Shown here: positions 34,666-45,329 of the stretch, in pieces | Position numbering within the stretch: position 1 is the first letter of the stretch | Layout of the letters: every line of letters starts with the position of its first letter | Assembly: GCA_947579605.1 (NCBI GenBank) | Contig: OX388311.1 | Coordinates: forward strand, 31,746,951-31,810,950 | Direction: 5' to 3' | Source of the DNA: Athripsodes cinereus | Lineage: Eukaryota > Arthropoda > Insecta > Trichoptera > Leptoceridae | Length of the DNA: 64,000 nucleotides | Position numbers and translations under genes: made by a program | The notes under the pieces: model-generated | What the model saw: the letters and a program-made list of their open reading frames with translations, nothing else | Database searches by the model: none | What the model was told of the DNA's origin: nothing

Positions 34666-36624
34666 CCCGTATAAGGAAAATCGTTGCGTGATATAATTAT
34701 AATGATACATTCGTGTAGATTTATGTTCTTCATCGGAATATTCATAGCACAAAATATGTATGAATACAATCTGTGTAAATACTAGGACACCTATCTCAAG
34801 CACATACCTACCTATACATAAATACGTACGTAGATACGGTATATAGATTTCAGACATTTCATTAACATTTTAATATGTGGGTACCTACCTACGTTTAAAC
34901 AGATGTTATTTTTATTCTAAAAATAATACTCTTTAAATAGAACAGCCATGAAAATATTTGATCGCATTAAAAATAATCGAGGAAATGCTACCATACAAAA
35001 AGTGTTTCTATCTTCACATTTGATTTGTTCAATTTCTTCGGAGCAAAAAATAAAGTAATTGGCATTTACAAGGTTATAATTTGAACGAACAAATGTTAAT
35101 TGCAAAGCACCGATATCTACCGCGTAAAGAAATTAAGCTATTAGTTGTTATTGAAAATAGAAAAAAATGTAATAGCTCGCCAACCTTGACTCGTTGACAA
35201 AAACTTGTTGACTTTTTAATAATTAAAAAAAAATATGTATGTACCTACATGGTGCACTATCGCTGCGTATAAGTCCAGGTACAAGTATCTAGACAAAAAT
35301 ATGAAGAAAAAACAATATTATAATATAATTTTATGTGATAAGTATAAAAAAGGACGGCAATAGTATTTGTCAGGAGATATAATCCTCTGTTATAACTTAT
35401 AAAAGTTAATCTACGAAAAATATTTATAATAACATGTAATAATATAATATTTTGATAAAACGTTGTATTTACCTACAAGTACCTAAGTAATGTCATACAA
35501 TTATCTATCGAATAAATAAAAATTGTTTTTCCATTTGGTTTAGTTACATAGTTTACCTAAATAATACTGAAAGATTATAAAGAAGGGATCATATAAATAT
35601 GTCGTCTTTGAGAATTTGATCCACGTGGTCAAGCTAGATATTTTAAACTTAACAAATTATAAAATTAATAATTAATTGCCCTATAAATTTTCTTGCATTC
35701 AAGACTTCATTATTTGGTATAAAAATCTAAGGAAACACAGGAATTTTCAGATGCTCCGATAAATTGTCAGACATGGTATGAAAAGCACACCAATGTTGTA
35801 GGCATTTGGTGTTTTTGATTGAATGTATTGGTAAACACGCCACTAAATAAAGCTACTTATTTCGTGTATTTTTATTATTTACTCATTTTTCTTAGTATTA
35901 TATTATAACTTCTTTAGTTTACTAAATAAATTTGACTTCAATTATTTTCGTATTTAACAGCTTTTTCTTCTGAAAGTAGTCTAAAATAATAATATGAACC
36001 ATGAAATGATTATTACCCAACCCGATATTGTTGAGATGAATTGCAAATACGACGAATACCTATACGCGTTCTACTTTATGTACAATAATTATACTAGGTA
36101 TATAATATGTAAGTAAAGAATTAATCAAATTTATCCATACAACACTATAATGTGAAATGGAGGTTTGCAGAGGCAACATATGGTATATAGTAGGTACACA
36201 ATGTTGAGTTGTGAGAACAATAGTATTATATTATAATATACAAAGTAAGTATATAGTATATACATAATTATTATGATAATGGCTGGCTGAAATGATGAAT
36301 GAATGAATCTTGTTAACAGCACCTCAATAATTACCGTACAACTCACAACTCATTCAACCAGCCCGGTCCAGTTTATACAGAACCGCACTCACTATACTAC
36401 GATTTTTTTAAACTGGCGAACTATGTCATAAAATGTGTGAGCAAGAAGGATCGACTACCTGCTCCCGTCACACTCACATCTCTTATGGCAGGTAGTAGTA
36501 AGTTAGTAGTGATGGGTAAATTATGTTCGATGTTACTAAATAAAACATATATAAAAAAGATAAATATTTTTAAAAAAGGTATTAATTTTTTGAAGACGCT
36601 TTTTTAAAAGTATAAAAAATATAG
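34666..36624. other. 2-kb AT-rich interval, little recognised
   Basis: A 30-base match at about 35608-35635 (GAATTTGATCCACGTGGTCA) is shared with the RTE-like fragment end near 22497-22520. Otherwise no gene or repeat boundary supported. Confidence 0.45.
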
Positions 36625-36854
36625 ATTTTAATCAGAGATGTGCAAAATACTTTCAAAAAAGTATTTAAATACAAAATACAAATACTTTTGAATTTTTGTA
36701 TTTCAAATACAAAATACTAAATACTTTTTCAAAATGGTATTTAAATACAAAATACAAAATACGTATTTTCAAAATACTTTTTTAAAATACCTTTTTAAAA
36801 TACTTTTTACAAATAGTCGAACAAGGTGTAAGACAAAAGTATTTAATATTTAAA

Positions 36855-37150
36855 CCATTGATGAATGAAAGAGAAATTAAAAACTGGACAAAAGTATACA
36901 TAAATGGAGAAAGGGTTAACATGATTCGATATAGCATTGCTTGCAGACAATTGATGAATGCCATTGATGAATGAAAAACTGGACAAGAGTATACATAAAT
37001 GGAGAAAGGGTTGACATGATTCGATATAGCATTGCTTGCAGACAATTGATGAATGCCATTGATGAATGAAAAACTGGACAAGAGTATACATAAATGGAGA
37101 AAGGGTTGACATGATTCGATATATCATTGCTTGCAGACAATGAGGATGAG
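36855..37150 (+). repeat. 95-bp tandem repeat, three copies, inside hAT element
   Basis: CATTGATGAATGAAA..GGACAAGAGTATACATAAAT..CATGATTCGATATAGCATTG recurs at 36855, 36962 and 37057. The first unit has an extra ~12 bases. One frame reads VYINGERVNMIRY, loosely like the I.INGE.V..V..F.YLG region of LINE reverse transcriptases, so the unit may have come from such an element. Confidence 0.85.
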
Positions 37151-37182
37151 CCAATGAGGAAGAACTGTCAAAATAGAAAAAA

Positions 37183-37335
37183 AAAAAAATTAAGTCACGA
37201 CAAAATGTACGGTTGTTAGAAGAGATAAGCCGAAAATTGTCATAAATGGATTGAGTATCAAGCAGGTAAGAGAACTCCTGACTTGGGCTGCAAAATAAAT
37301 CAGAATGGATAATCCAAATCTGAAATCGTATGGAC
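37183..37335 (+). pseudogene. Degraded RTE-like reverse transcriptase fragment
   Basis: CACGACAAAATGTACGGTTG..ATAAATGGATTGAGTATCAA..GACTTGGGCTGCAAAATAAA is collinear with 33972-34120 of the better-preserved element, with several small indels and substitutions. It encodes nothing functional. Confidence 0.75.
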
Positions 37336-37339
37336 TACT

Positions 37340-37765
37340 GTAACATCATACATACAATATACAGGACTGCTCCAGACTCTTCCTTATCGTCTTCAGATGG
37401 TTTTAAGTGTTGCCTCCGGATCATTTACAGAGAGAATAAGAGCTGCCACATAACTTCACTACTAAGAAGTCTACACTAACTGAGAGTCCTAGAGATACTG
37501 GTGTTTAAACTGTGTCTCACTGTCCACAATGCAGCACACTACCCACTGAGGTGTTCCGCTGAGGAAAATGTATGGCGAAGGCTGTGCTCAGCTTCTTAAA
37601 CTCGTTGAATTCAAAAGGACAAATACCTCTAAATTTGCAGAAAAAAGAAACAAAGTCGCAGCGTCATCTACCTGGAATAGATTACCTTCAGACAAAATTG
37701 AAAATGCTACCATTCAGGAGAAATCACAGCGCCCTTGAAATGGCCATGGATCGTTAAACGGCGTC
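37340..37765 (+). pseudogene. Degraded CR1/L2-like reverse transcriptase C-terminus
   Basis: The start reads DYCNIIHTIY, a form of the conserved LDYCNAL motif. Farther on, in shifted frames, come KFAEKRNKVAASSTWNRLPS and a tail CCTTGAAATGGCCATGGATC and GTTAAACGGCG. The same C-terminal order occurs at 39505-39800. It is broken by frameshifts and stops. Confidence 0.7.
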
Positions 37766-38103
37766 ATGTATAATTTGTTCAATCATCATTATTATGTGTG
37801 TATATCTCAAACATGGAGTACTCTAATGGAAATGTTGTATTTGTAATTCAACAAATTGGCAAAAAAGCTTGCGTACGCGCATATCAATTAATGGCAGAAT
37901 TATTTTGTTTCAAACAATAAAAAGGTATTTTGTAAAAGTATTTTGTGTAAAATACAAAATACTCAAAAAAAGTATTTCAAATAAAATACAAAATACTTTT
38001 TACAAAAAGGTATTTGAAATACAAAATACAAATACGTATTTTGTATTTTGTATTTGTATTTTAAATACTTTTATTTCAAATACGTCACATCTCTGATTTT
38101 AAT

Positions 38104-39279
38104 TATAAAATGATATATGTCTACATAAATACGTCATATCATATTTATCCGTACATGTCATTTCAAACAATATCCATATTTGAAATTCCCAGAAAAAACA
38201 AAAATAAGTTAATATAATGACATGAGCCATCGCTTACTCATGCTAAAAATTAATAAAAAAATTAAAAGTTATACAAAATATAGCTAATCACATTAACATG
38301 TATGTTTTTAACATAAAAATCTTTTATTTTTAACATAAAAAAGAAAAATATGTTTTTTTTTCCACCCAATGTGTACCAAACTGTGGCGGACTAGTAAAAA
38401 CAGGTCAGAAATAGGATTAGAAATAGGATGTGATATTTACATACATCGAGTAACAAGAGAATAAAAGTTCGATGTATCGATATGCGTAACACAAATTGTC
38501 ACCTCTATGCAATCTAATTGGATTTATTTTTTTATTATTGGAGTTGCCAATTCATTTGGATCATAGTATAGTCACTAGTTAGTTCTCTGTCTAGTTTGGT
38601 GTGATATTATAAACCTAAGTCAAAGTTATTGTAAATTTATAAAGAAAATCATAAAAAATGAGCCATAGAAAATGATAGTAAAACTTTTAGAAAGCACCTA
38701 AAATATGATACCAACTAAACATTTACTATTTTAAATATAGCAATGATATTTTCTATCTTTGGTAAAAAAAAAAATTATAAAAAAATAGTGACTGGTTGAA
38801 AAAAATCCAAGACAGAGGTAACTGTAAAAATATAGGGGAGGCTAATGTTCAGCAATTGACAGAAATAGTTGTGTAAGTATACAAAAAAAAAATAAAGAAA
38901 GAGAACTTTCTCCATGGCAGAAAGTATCCTTCACGAATATTTCGAGACAATCCCGCCTTACTGATATAATAAAAGTTGCAAACAAAATATGAAACCATAT
39001 AAATAAAACTTATACAATCAACTTGTTTACATAAACAATCGTTCTAAAAAATTATATAATGAGAAATTCAATTGAGTCCTTCAAAGGCTTTATTTTACTT
39101 AAAAACATTTTTATTCGTGTAGCGTTCGTTGCCTGGGATATTGTTAAACTACCCCAAAATTTATGTATCTCAATGTAGTATGGAACTTCTGACGTGGATA
39201 CCTTTAGATATCCAAGATTTCTAATTTATCTATGTATTTATCTATATTTATAATATGACGTGGATGTAATGTCCTAGAA
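38104..39279. other. AT-rich interval, nothing recognised
   Basis: No supported element or gene between the hAT insertion and the next LINE traces. Confidence 0.45.
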
Positions 39280-39355
39280 TTTATGAATTGTACAGTGTCC
39301 TTGAGGTGCTTCGGCACGTAAACGACACTTTAATATTGTCCAATAATAATAATAA
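39280..39355 (+). repeat. Probable LINE 3' tail
   Basis: GAGGTGCTTCGGCACGTAAA precedes an (AAT)n tract, a form common to 3' ends of insect retroposons. Upstream coding was not recognised. Confidence 0.4.
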
Positions 39356-39504
39356 TAATAAAAAGTACCGACATTATTACATTTTCCACAGTGACCGAGC
39401 ATCTTGTTTGTTTCATGTTGCGAAGAAGAAGAGATGCACGTTAATTATTTATGGAAAGCCTAATGACTTATATTATTATAACCGCATCTTCCTATTTGCG
39501 ATAA

Positions 39505-39800
39505 ATAAGATAGTTGACTATATCTCTGAGGTAGCCACTGCGCTCAGCTTCCACCGATATAAACAAACTCAAAGAACCCAACATAGCCAACACTTTCAAA
39601 TTTGCAGAGAAGAGCTTTAGCGTCGCAGGACCAACTGCCTGGAACAGATTATCAGTAGACTTAAGACAAAACCGTCCTACTTTTGTATTCAGGAGCAAGC
39701 TGAAACATTATTGTTCAGGTTCAGGAGAGGTCACGGCGTTCTTGAGATGGTCACGGATCATTAAATAGCGGCATATATATAAAACCTCAACATTATTATT
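39505..39800 (+). pseudogene. CR1/L2-like reverse transcriptase C-terminus
   Basis: The translation includes KFAEKSFSVAGPTAWNRLSV, then RQNRPTFVFRSKLKHYC. This matches the typical CR1/L2 ending R.FSVAGPxAWNxLP....F+..LK. The 3' part, GAGATGGTCACGGATCATTA then AATAGCGGC, is shared with 37730-37765 and with the minus-strand remnant at 57960-58235. It ends in a (TTA)n tract. Only the last 90 or so codons survive. Confidence 0.8.
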
Positions 39801-40978
39801 ATTATTAAAGAAAAACAATAGAACCTCATTGTCTACAAACACAATACGAGTACACAAAATGTTATTTCTTAAGCTTCTTGATTCCGCTTATATTGTTGCT
39901 TGTTATTAATATATATACATTTTTTCTGCATTGCTGCTTGCAATTTTCACATTTTTATTTATTATAATTGTTATTAAACATGATATTCACTGATATTCAA
40001 CTTTGCTAGAGTGCAATAGAGACTTTCATTCTCTGGTCGTACATAATAATTATATAGATTTGCATGTAATACGTACAACATGATTGTAGTGAGTGCAGGC
40101 CTCTGTCGGTTTATCTATTTATCTATCTATCTACATATGTGTATCAATACAACAATACAATAATAATAATAATAACACTTCACATAACATCATCCATTCA
40201 GAAATACACTGTACTACACATAACATACCTACATATTATCATCTATGTACATGATACGTATGCATATGTAATATATTCAATCATACTGGTATTGAAACAA
40301 GGTACATAATAAAATAAATTAGGTATATACAATGCTTGCATTCCTATTTTATACATAAATATATAAAGACACAGTAGTAATTATTTGAATTATTTCATCA
40401 AATACACAATGACTGGTCAGATCATACATAAAACATAAACCCTTGTAATTCGTGGTTAGATGAAAGAAATCGCTATGTGATAAAAATCTCGTCATGTATA
40501 TAGTCTCATTTTTAAAATACTAATTGATTTGTTGATTTTGTATTGACAAAATTATTGATGTGAAAAATGATAAAATACTTAAAATAATAAAAAAATATAC
40601 CTAATAGACATGAGAAAATTTCAAATTTGATCATATTTTCCACCATATTTTTTATCACCACCGTTTTCCAAGGACATGATTCATAAAATCTTCTGATATT
40701 CATGAATAAAATATATAAATAAATAAAATATAAAATATATTTTATTTATTTTATTTTATAACTGACAATTTTATTTTGACTACTTTATTTATTTATTTTT
40801 ACCTATTATTTATTCATTTATTATTCATCCATTTATTCATTTGTTATTAATTTGTTGATGTAATTTTTTTTTGTAAGATGTATTAATCCTTGTTAATTGT
40901 ATGTTTTTTTTAATGTTTTTTATACGCAGCACGCCTCGATACAGGGCAACCTAGTGAGGCTGCTGCAACTTAATTGTA
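39801..40978. other. AT-rich interval with TTTA microsatellites
   Basis: Long ATTTATTT-type simple sequence occupies about 40700-40860. No gene recognised. Confidence 0.45.
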
Positions 40979-41196
40979 GCCAATTGGTGATATATTGTCT
41001 CAACGTTTGTACATTGATATATTTTTTTTTAAATATATATCTGGGTTTTGTTATAAACCCAAATACAACTTTATACACCTTCCACAGTAAGCTAAAAGCT
41101 TGTGTCGTGAAAGGGGAGTTTGCCGGCACCTGGGATCGAACCGCGGACCCCTTGTTCAAGAGGCCGAGACTCTACCTCCAGGCTACCGACGAACTC
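40979..41196 (-). mobile_element. tRNA-derived SINE, second family (SINE2)
   Basis: On the minus strand the head 41196-41110 is tRNA-like: GTAGCCTGGAGGTAGAG as A-box region, then GGTCCGCGGTTCGATCCC with a good B box. The body continues CACGACACAAGCTTTTAGCT, GTGTATAAAGTTGTATTTGG and CAATGTACAAACGTTGAGAC. Body copies without the head occur at 45203-45290 and 16030-16090. It lies about 40 bp upstream of the R1-clade copy 2. Confidence 0.75.
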
Positions 41197-41234
41197 ATTG
41201 ATTGAATAAAGTATTTATTTATTATTTATTTATT

Positions 41235-44000
41235 GTAATAGTGGGAGGTGACTTCAACGCTCGGTCTACATTATGGCATGACAGACCTTCCTCTGACAGA
41301 GATGGCAGTGGACTTGCTGTTGAGGATTTTATAGCTTCTTATGGCTTACACATCATCAATTTGCCAGGAAACCCTGCTACGTTTGCAGGAGTTATGGGAG
41401 AGAGCAATATCGATCTTTCGCTATGCTCAATGGATATTTTAGGAAGAATTTCTGGATGGAGAGTACATGAATCGGCGCTTTCAAGTGATCACCGTCTCAT
41501 CACTATGATATATGGAGGACCAATTCTCGGTATTCCTTGCGACCTCTGGAAGTTTAAAAGCAGGAATGTTAATTGGCGATATTTCTCGGTTGTACTGCGT
41601 CAACGTTTCAATGACTTTCGAGACGCTTGGGTGATGTGTCCTGAGCAACTTGGTGACCTTTTTAATTCGGCTGTGGTCGAAGCAGCAACAGTCGCACTTG
41701 GTCGAAGCAAACCACGCAAAGAAAAGAAGTCAGCTCCTTGGTGGACTCCAAAACTAGTCGATCTTCGAACTAAATACAGAAGGGCCGCACGTAAATTTGG
41801 AATCGTAAGAAAGGGAACTGTGCCCGCCGACTCTGATATGGCCCGAGAGCTGAGAGAAATGCTTTCTAACTCAAGAAGGGAATACCATCTCGAGATAAGA
41901 CTTGCTAGGATTGAAACATGGAAGAAATGGGTTAAGGATGTTGGTAGTTCAGAGCCTTGGTCCGTCATGAAAACTGCTCTTAAGGAAGGACACAATGCAG
42001 ACAAATATTTGTCAAGCATTATTAATAATGACGATGAAACTCTGGGCATTGAGGCCACCCTGCGCGGTCTTCTGGATGGACTTATCCCTTTGGACTCAGA
42101 ATCTGTGGATACTCCTCAGCACAGACAGCTTAGATTAACTTCTCGGCTGCCGCCTTCTGGTATAGGAAACTCTGATTCTTTGCCTGTGACTTATAATGAG
42201 CTGAATGAAATTATATCCGGTCTCGGTCCACGCAAGGCTCCTGGAGTAGACAGGATTACTGGTGTCATTGTCAAGAGGGTCTGGGAATTTTTCCCGGGGA
42301 CCGTACTGTGTCTTATGCAGAGGTGCTTGGATCTTGGTATTTTTCCGAGGTCTTGGAAGTGTGGGCTGTTAAAAGTGATTCCAAAAGGTAATGGTAAGTC
42401 CCTTTCAGACCTTAAATCATATAGACCAATAACATTGTTGCCTGCTTTTGGTAAAGTCTTGGAAATTCTTGTTCGAAATCGACTGGATGAATCGATATTA
42501 CCTGGAAGCCCTAAGCAATTTGGTTTTTGTCGAGGTTTTTCCACTGAGCATGCAATTTCGGAATGTGCTAGGTGGAAGAGCGAACGTGTAGAAAAGTATG
42601 TTCTTGGAGTGTTTCTTGATATCTCCGGCGCATTCGACAATGCTTGGTGGCCTATGATCTTAAACAAACTAAAATTGAGACAATGCCCTTCAAATTTGTT
42701 TAATATCGTTTCTGATTACTTCAGGGATCGGAAAGTAGTGATTTCACATGGAGGTCATCGCGTGGAGAGAGAGGTTACGATGGGTTGTCCGCAGGGATCT
42801 GTTTTGGGTCCTTTTCTGTGGAACGTGCTCTTTAATGATCTTCTGACCTTGCCTTTCCCAGTTCAATGTACTCTTATTGCATATGCGGATGATGCCCTGC
42901 TGATGATAGCAGAAAACTCAAGATTAGCTCTTGAAACAACATTTGCTTCGACAGTTGAATGTATCTTGGCATGGGGAAGACTGAATCATCTTTCTTTTTC
43001 TGCTACGAAGACGGCGGCTATGCTCATGAAGGGAACCTTAAGTAGAACCCGAAATCCCACCCTTAAGATGGAAGGTAAATCAATCAGGTTAGTTGACGAT
43101 TTTCGATATTTGGGTGTAGTCTTAGATAAAAAGTTTTCTTTCATCCAACATGTTAGAGGAATTTCAGAGAAGGGCAGAAAACTGTTTGCAACCTTGCGAA
43201 GCCTCAGCAAGGGTACGTGGGGCTTTCATCCTAGGTGTCTCCTGACAATATATCGAGCAACTTATATACCGCAGATTTCATATGCGGCCAGGGTTTGGTC
43301 CTTCAGATTGGAGGTGGGGTCAGTCAGTCTTGCACTTCTTCGGGGCCAGAGGTCTTTGTTGATAGGTTTGACTGGAGCATATCGCACCTCTGCTAGTGAT
43401 GGTCTTCCTGTGATTGCAGGTGTTTTACCGGCAGATTTGGAGGTAAGAGAAAGTGTCGCTAGAAGATGTTTGAAAGTTGACGGTGTAGCTGAATACTTTG
43501 GGGCTGTTTTTAGACCAGAACCCGGAAGATCTGGGATAGAAAGGGCAATGATTAAGGTCCGAGAGAAAACAATGGATATTTGGCAGCAGAGGTGGGATTC
43601 CTCGAGGACGGGCAGACTTGTGTATAAGTTCTTTCCAGATCTCAGAACTAGAATGCGACGTCATTTCATTCACTTTGAACACTTCTCTACACAGCTAATC
43701 TCAGGTCATGGTGATCTTAAGGGGAAACTTTTTGAGCTTAATTTATGCAATGAGCCGTGGTGCCCTTGTGGGGGAGGAGCCCAATATGCAGAACATATTC
43801 TTTGGGATTGCAATTTGATGTCGGAGGCCAGAGACGATATGATTCGGGGTTTGAGTGTGGACACTCCAAGACCAGTTTGGTTTGAAGAATTAACCCTTAA
43901 TGCTACAAACTTCAAATGCTTCAAAAATTTTGTAGAAGCCTGGAAGCTTAAGTGGGATGATCTTCGTCGACCTGGACTGCCACCAGTGGATTCATCCTGA
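41235..44000 (+). CDS. R1-clade ORF2: partial endonuclease plus reverse transcriptase
   Basis: The uninterrupted frame runs 41202-44000 (932 codons); roughly its first ten residues come from flanking AT-rich DNA. Residues 14-100 are the end of an APE-type endonuclease with VGGDFNA (Asp17, Asn19) and SSDHRLI (Asp96, His97); the N-terminal catalytic half is missing. Reverse transcriptase motifs: RKAPGVDRITG (~343), LKSYRPITLLPAFGK, GVFLDISGAFD (Asp473), GCPQGSVLGP (~528) and AYADDALLM (Asp563, Asp564). The C-terminus has CPCGGGAQYAEHILWDC (Cys854, Cys856, His865, Cys870). The polymerase core appears intact, so the protein may be catalytically competent, but no element-derived start codon or complete endonuclease remains. 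Codon composition is GC-richer than the surroundings. Confidence 0.93.
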   Translation, partial: VIVGGDFNARSTLWHDRPSSDRDGSGLAVEDFIASYGLHIINLPGNPATFAGVMGESNIDLSLCSMDILGRISGWRVHESALSSDHRLITMIYGGPILGIPCDLWKFKSRNVNWRYFSVVLRQRFNDFRDAWVMCPEQLGDLFNSAVVEAATVALGRSKPRKEKKSAPWWTPKLVDLRTKYRRAARKFGIVRKGTVPADSDMARELREMLSNSRREYHLEIRLARIETWKKWVKDVGSSEPWSVMKTALKEGHNADKYLSSIINNDDETLGIEATLRGLLDGLIPLDSESVDTPQHRQLRLTSRLPPSGIGNSDSLPVTYNELNEIISGLGPRKAPGVDRITGVIVKRVWEFFPGTVLCLMQRCLDLGIFPRSWKCGLLKVIPKGNGKSLSDLKSYRPITLLPAFGKVLEILVRNRLDESILPGSPKQFGFCRGFSTEHAISECARWKSERVEKYVLGVFLDISGAFDNAWWPMILNKLKLRQCPSNLFNIVSDYFRDRKVVISHGGHRVEREVTMGCPQGSVLGPFLWNVLFNDLLTLPFPVQCTLIAYADDALLMIAENSRLALETTFASTVECILAWGRLNHLSFSATKTAAMLMKGTLSRTRNPTLKMEGKSIRLVDDFRYLGVVLDKKFSFIQHVRGISEKGRKLFATLRSLSKGTWGFHPRCLLTIYRATYIPQISYAARVWSFRLEVGSVSLALLRGQRSLLIGLTGAYRTSASDGLPVIAGVLPADLEVRESVARRCLKVDGVAEYFGAVFRPEPGRSGIERAMIKVREKTMDIWQQRWDSSRTGRLVYKFFPDLRTRMRRHFIHFEHFSTQLISGHGDLKGKLFELNLCNEPWCPCGGGAQYAEHILWDCNLMSEARDDMIRGLSVDTPRPVWFEELTLNATNFKCFKNFVEAWKLKWDDLRRPGLPPVDSS

Positions 44001-44586
44001 TAATTTGGTGACCGAGCCGCTGAACTCTCTTACTTGTTTTGTGCATGTCCTACTCCTGTCGTTGGAGGTGGCTTTTCAAGCACTCTGTCCCTTGGTTTTG
44101 TCATTTTTTTCTTTTTTTTTGATCAATTGCTTATTTGCTTCCACTTTCATACTCTAGCCTTGGAAGTTTAATGTGTTTCTTTCCCTTTCTTTGTTTCTTT
44201 CAAATTCAGTAAGGAAGAAATTTCGTGTTTGGCAGTGGTGGGTATGATTGGTAAGCATTTATTATTATTGTCTTGAATACTCTACTACTTAGATAATAAG
44301 CTGTAAAGTGTTGTCTTTAGTGTTAAGAATTTTAGTACGTAGCAATACGTAACTGTAAGAACATAGTTTGTAAGAATATTGTAGTAGTGAGTAGTGCCTT
44401 GTAGTGAGTATCTCCTCCAAGGGACATTAAGGGTTGTAGTTTAGGGGAGGATTTTGTCGGGGGGAGCCCATAAGGCAAATCCTGAGCCCTCCCTTTGAAT
44501 TTTTCTTTTGTTTCGTTGAGTCTGGATGATATAGGAGCTCAGCTCTTAAAACATCCAGGGGAAAGTGGTGGGAAAACCCTTAATTA
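44001..44586 (+). other. 3' untranslated region of R1-clade copy 2
   Basis: It shares with copy 1 the TTAGTACGTA..TACGTAACTGTAAG block (about 44331-44360), CTCCAAGGGACATTAAGGG, the GGGGAGCCCATAAGGCAAAT block and the terminal CATCCAGGGG stem-loop. There is no long poly(A) tail. Confidence 0.75.
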
Positions 44587-45111
44587 TTATATATGATTGA
44601 AAACACAAAGATGGTTATCAATCAGGTTAGTATATAATTTTCCATTGTTCTACTTTAATTTATAAGCGGTCAGTTATTAAACTTTTTACCCTTAAATACA
44701 ATTTTGACACATACATATTATATAAGTACTCAATAAGATGACAATAATAATATTTGCAGTTACAAACACAACATATCGATGTGTGTGTAAGTGTGTGTGC
44801 ACTATGTGCATACATTGCATAATGAATATTATTATTTACTACATACCTAATATTTACATTAGATGCACATGTGTCTTTGAGTTGTATATTCTGTAGTAAA
44901 ATAATAATATACACACAGTAAGTACTACAATACAAATATTGTGCATAGGTGCAATATATTATTATTGTATCGAATTAAATCTATATAGATAGGAACGTAC
45001 ATGAGTATAATAATAATATGTTTACCAATATGTGTACGAACATTACATTATGGTTTTACCAAAGATTCAATCTATCTATATCATCACAACATCTCGCGCA
45101 TGTGGAGTAGT
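44587..45111. other. AT-rich interval, nothing recognised
   Basis: Contains GTGTGT-type simple sequence near 44780; no gene supported. Confidence 0.45.
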
Positions 45112-45200
45112 CACTGGCGCAACAGCATGTTTAGGTTAGTTGGAAGAGATCGCACATTTGCGATAAACTCACCCTCTGTATATACGTACTGTAATTATTA
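45112..45200 (+). repeat. LINE 3' end (GTTGGAAGAxATCGC family)
   Basis: GGCGCAACAGCATGTTTAGG, TTAGTTGGAAGAGATCGCAC and GCGATAAACTCACCCTCTGT match 17795-17910 in order. The upstream coding part is missing. Confidence 0.65.
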
Positions 45201-45202
45201 AT

Positions 45203-45290
45203 CACGACACAAGCTTTTAGCTTACTGCGAAATGTGTATAAGATTGTATTTGGTTTTATAAAAAAAAGCAAGATAATTTATTTTTAAAAA
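45203..45290 (+). repeat. SINE2 body fragment
   Basis: CACGACACAAGCTTTTAGCT, TACTGCGAAATGTGTATAAG and TTGTATTTGGTTTTATAA match the reverse complement of 41043-41109 closely. The tRNA-like head is absent and the fragment begins directly after the LINE tail, an abrupt junction. Confidence 0.75.
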
Positions 45291-45329
45291 AAGTAATCAT
45301 TTGAACGCATTTCCCTGTATAATTATTTG

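Larger units (their letters stand above)
36625..38103. mobile_element. 1.46-kb non-autonomous hAT element packed with repeats
   Basis: ATTTTAAT flanks both sides (36625-36632 and 38096-38103). The element 36633-38095 has the 10-bp inverted terminus CAGAGATGTG..CACATCTCTG and long subterminal arrays of AAATACAAAATAC and GTATTTTGTATTT motifs. The interior carries a 95-bp triplication (36855-37150), an RTE-like fragment (37183-37335) and a CR1/L2-like fragment (37340-37760). No hAT transposase was found. Confidence 0.92.
41235..44586 (+). mobile_element. R1-clade non-LTR retrotransposon, copy 2 (5'-truncated)
   Basis: About 3.35 kb of element: end of the endonuclease, full reverse transcriptase, CCHC C-terminus and 3' untranslated region closing in CATCCAGGGGAAAGTGGTGG then GAAAACCCTTAA. 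The 5' edge abuts TTTATTTAT-type simple sequence. Left TTATTATTTATTTAT and right TTATTATATATGATT could be a diverged target duplication but are too AT-simple to trust. Confidence 0.85.

Noticed and set aside
36782..37154. Overlapping ~100-codon minus-strand frames with repeated peptides
   Set aside because: They arise from the 95-bp triplication read in three frames; no protein family resembles them.
41235..44586. rDNA-inserted R1 element
   Set aside because: Neither flank resembles 28S rDNA; the left side is AT simple sequence next to a SINE and the right is AT-rich DNA.
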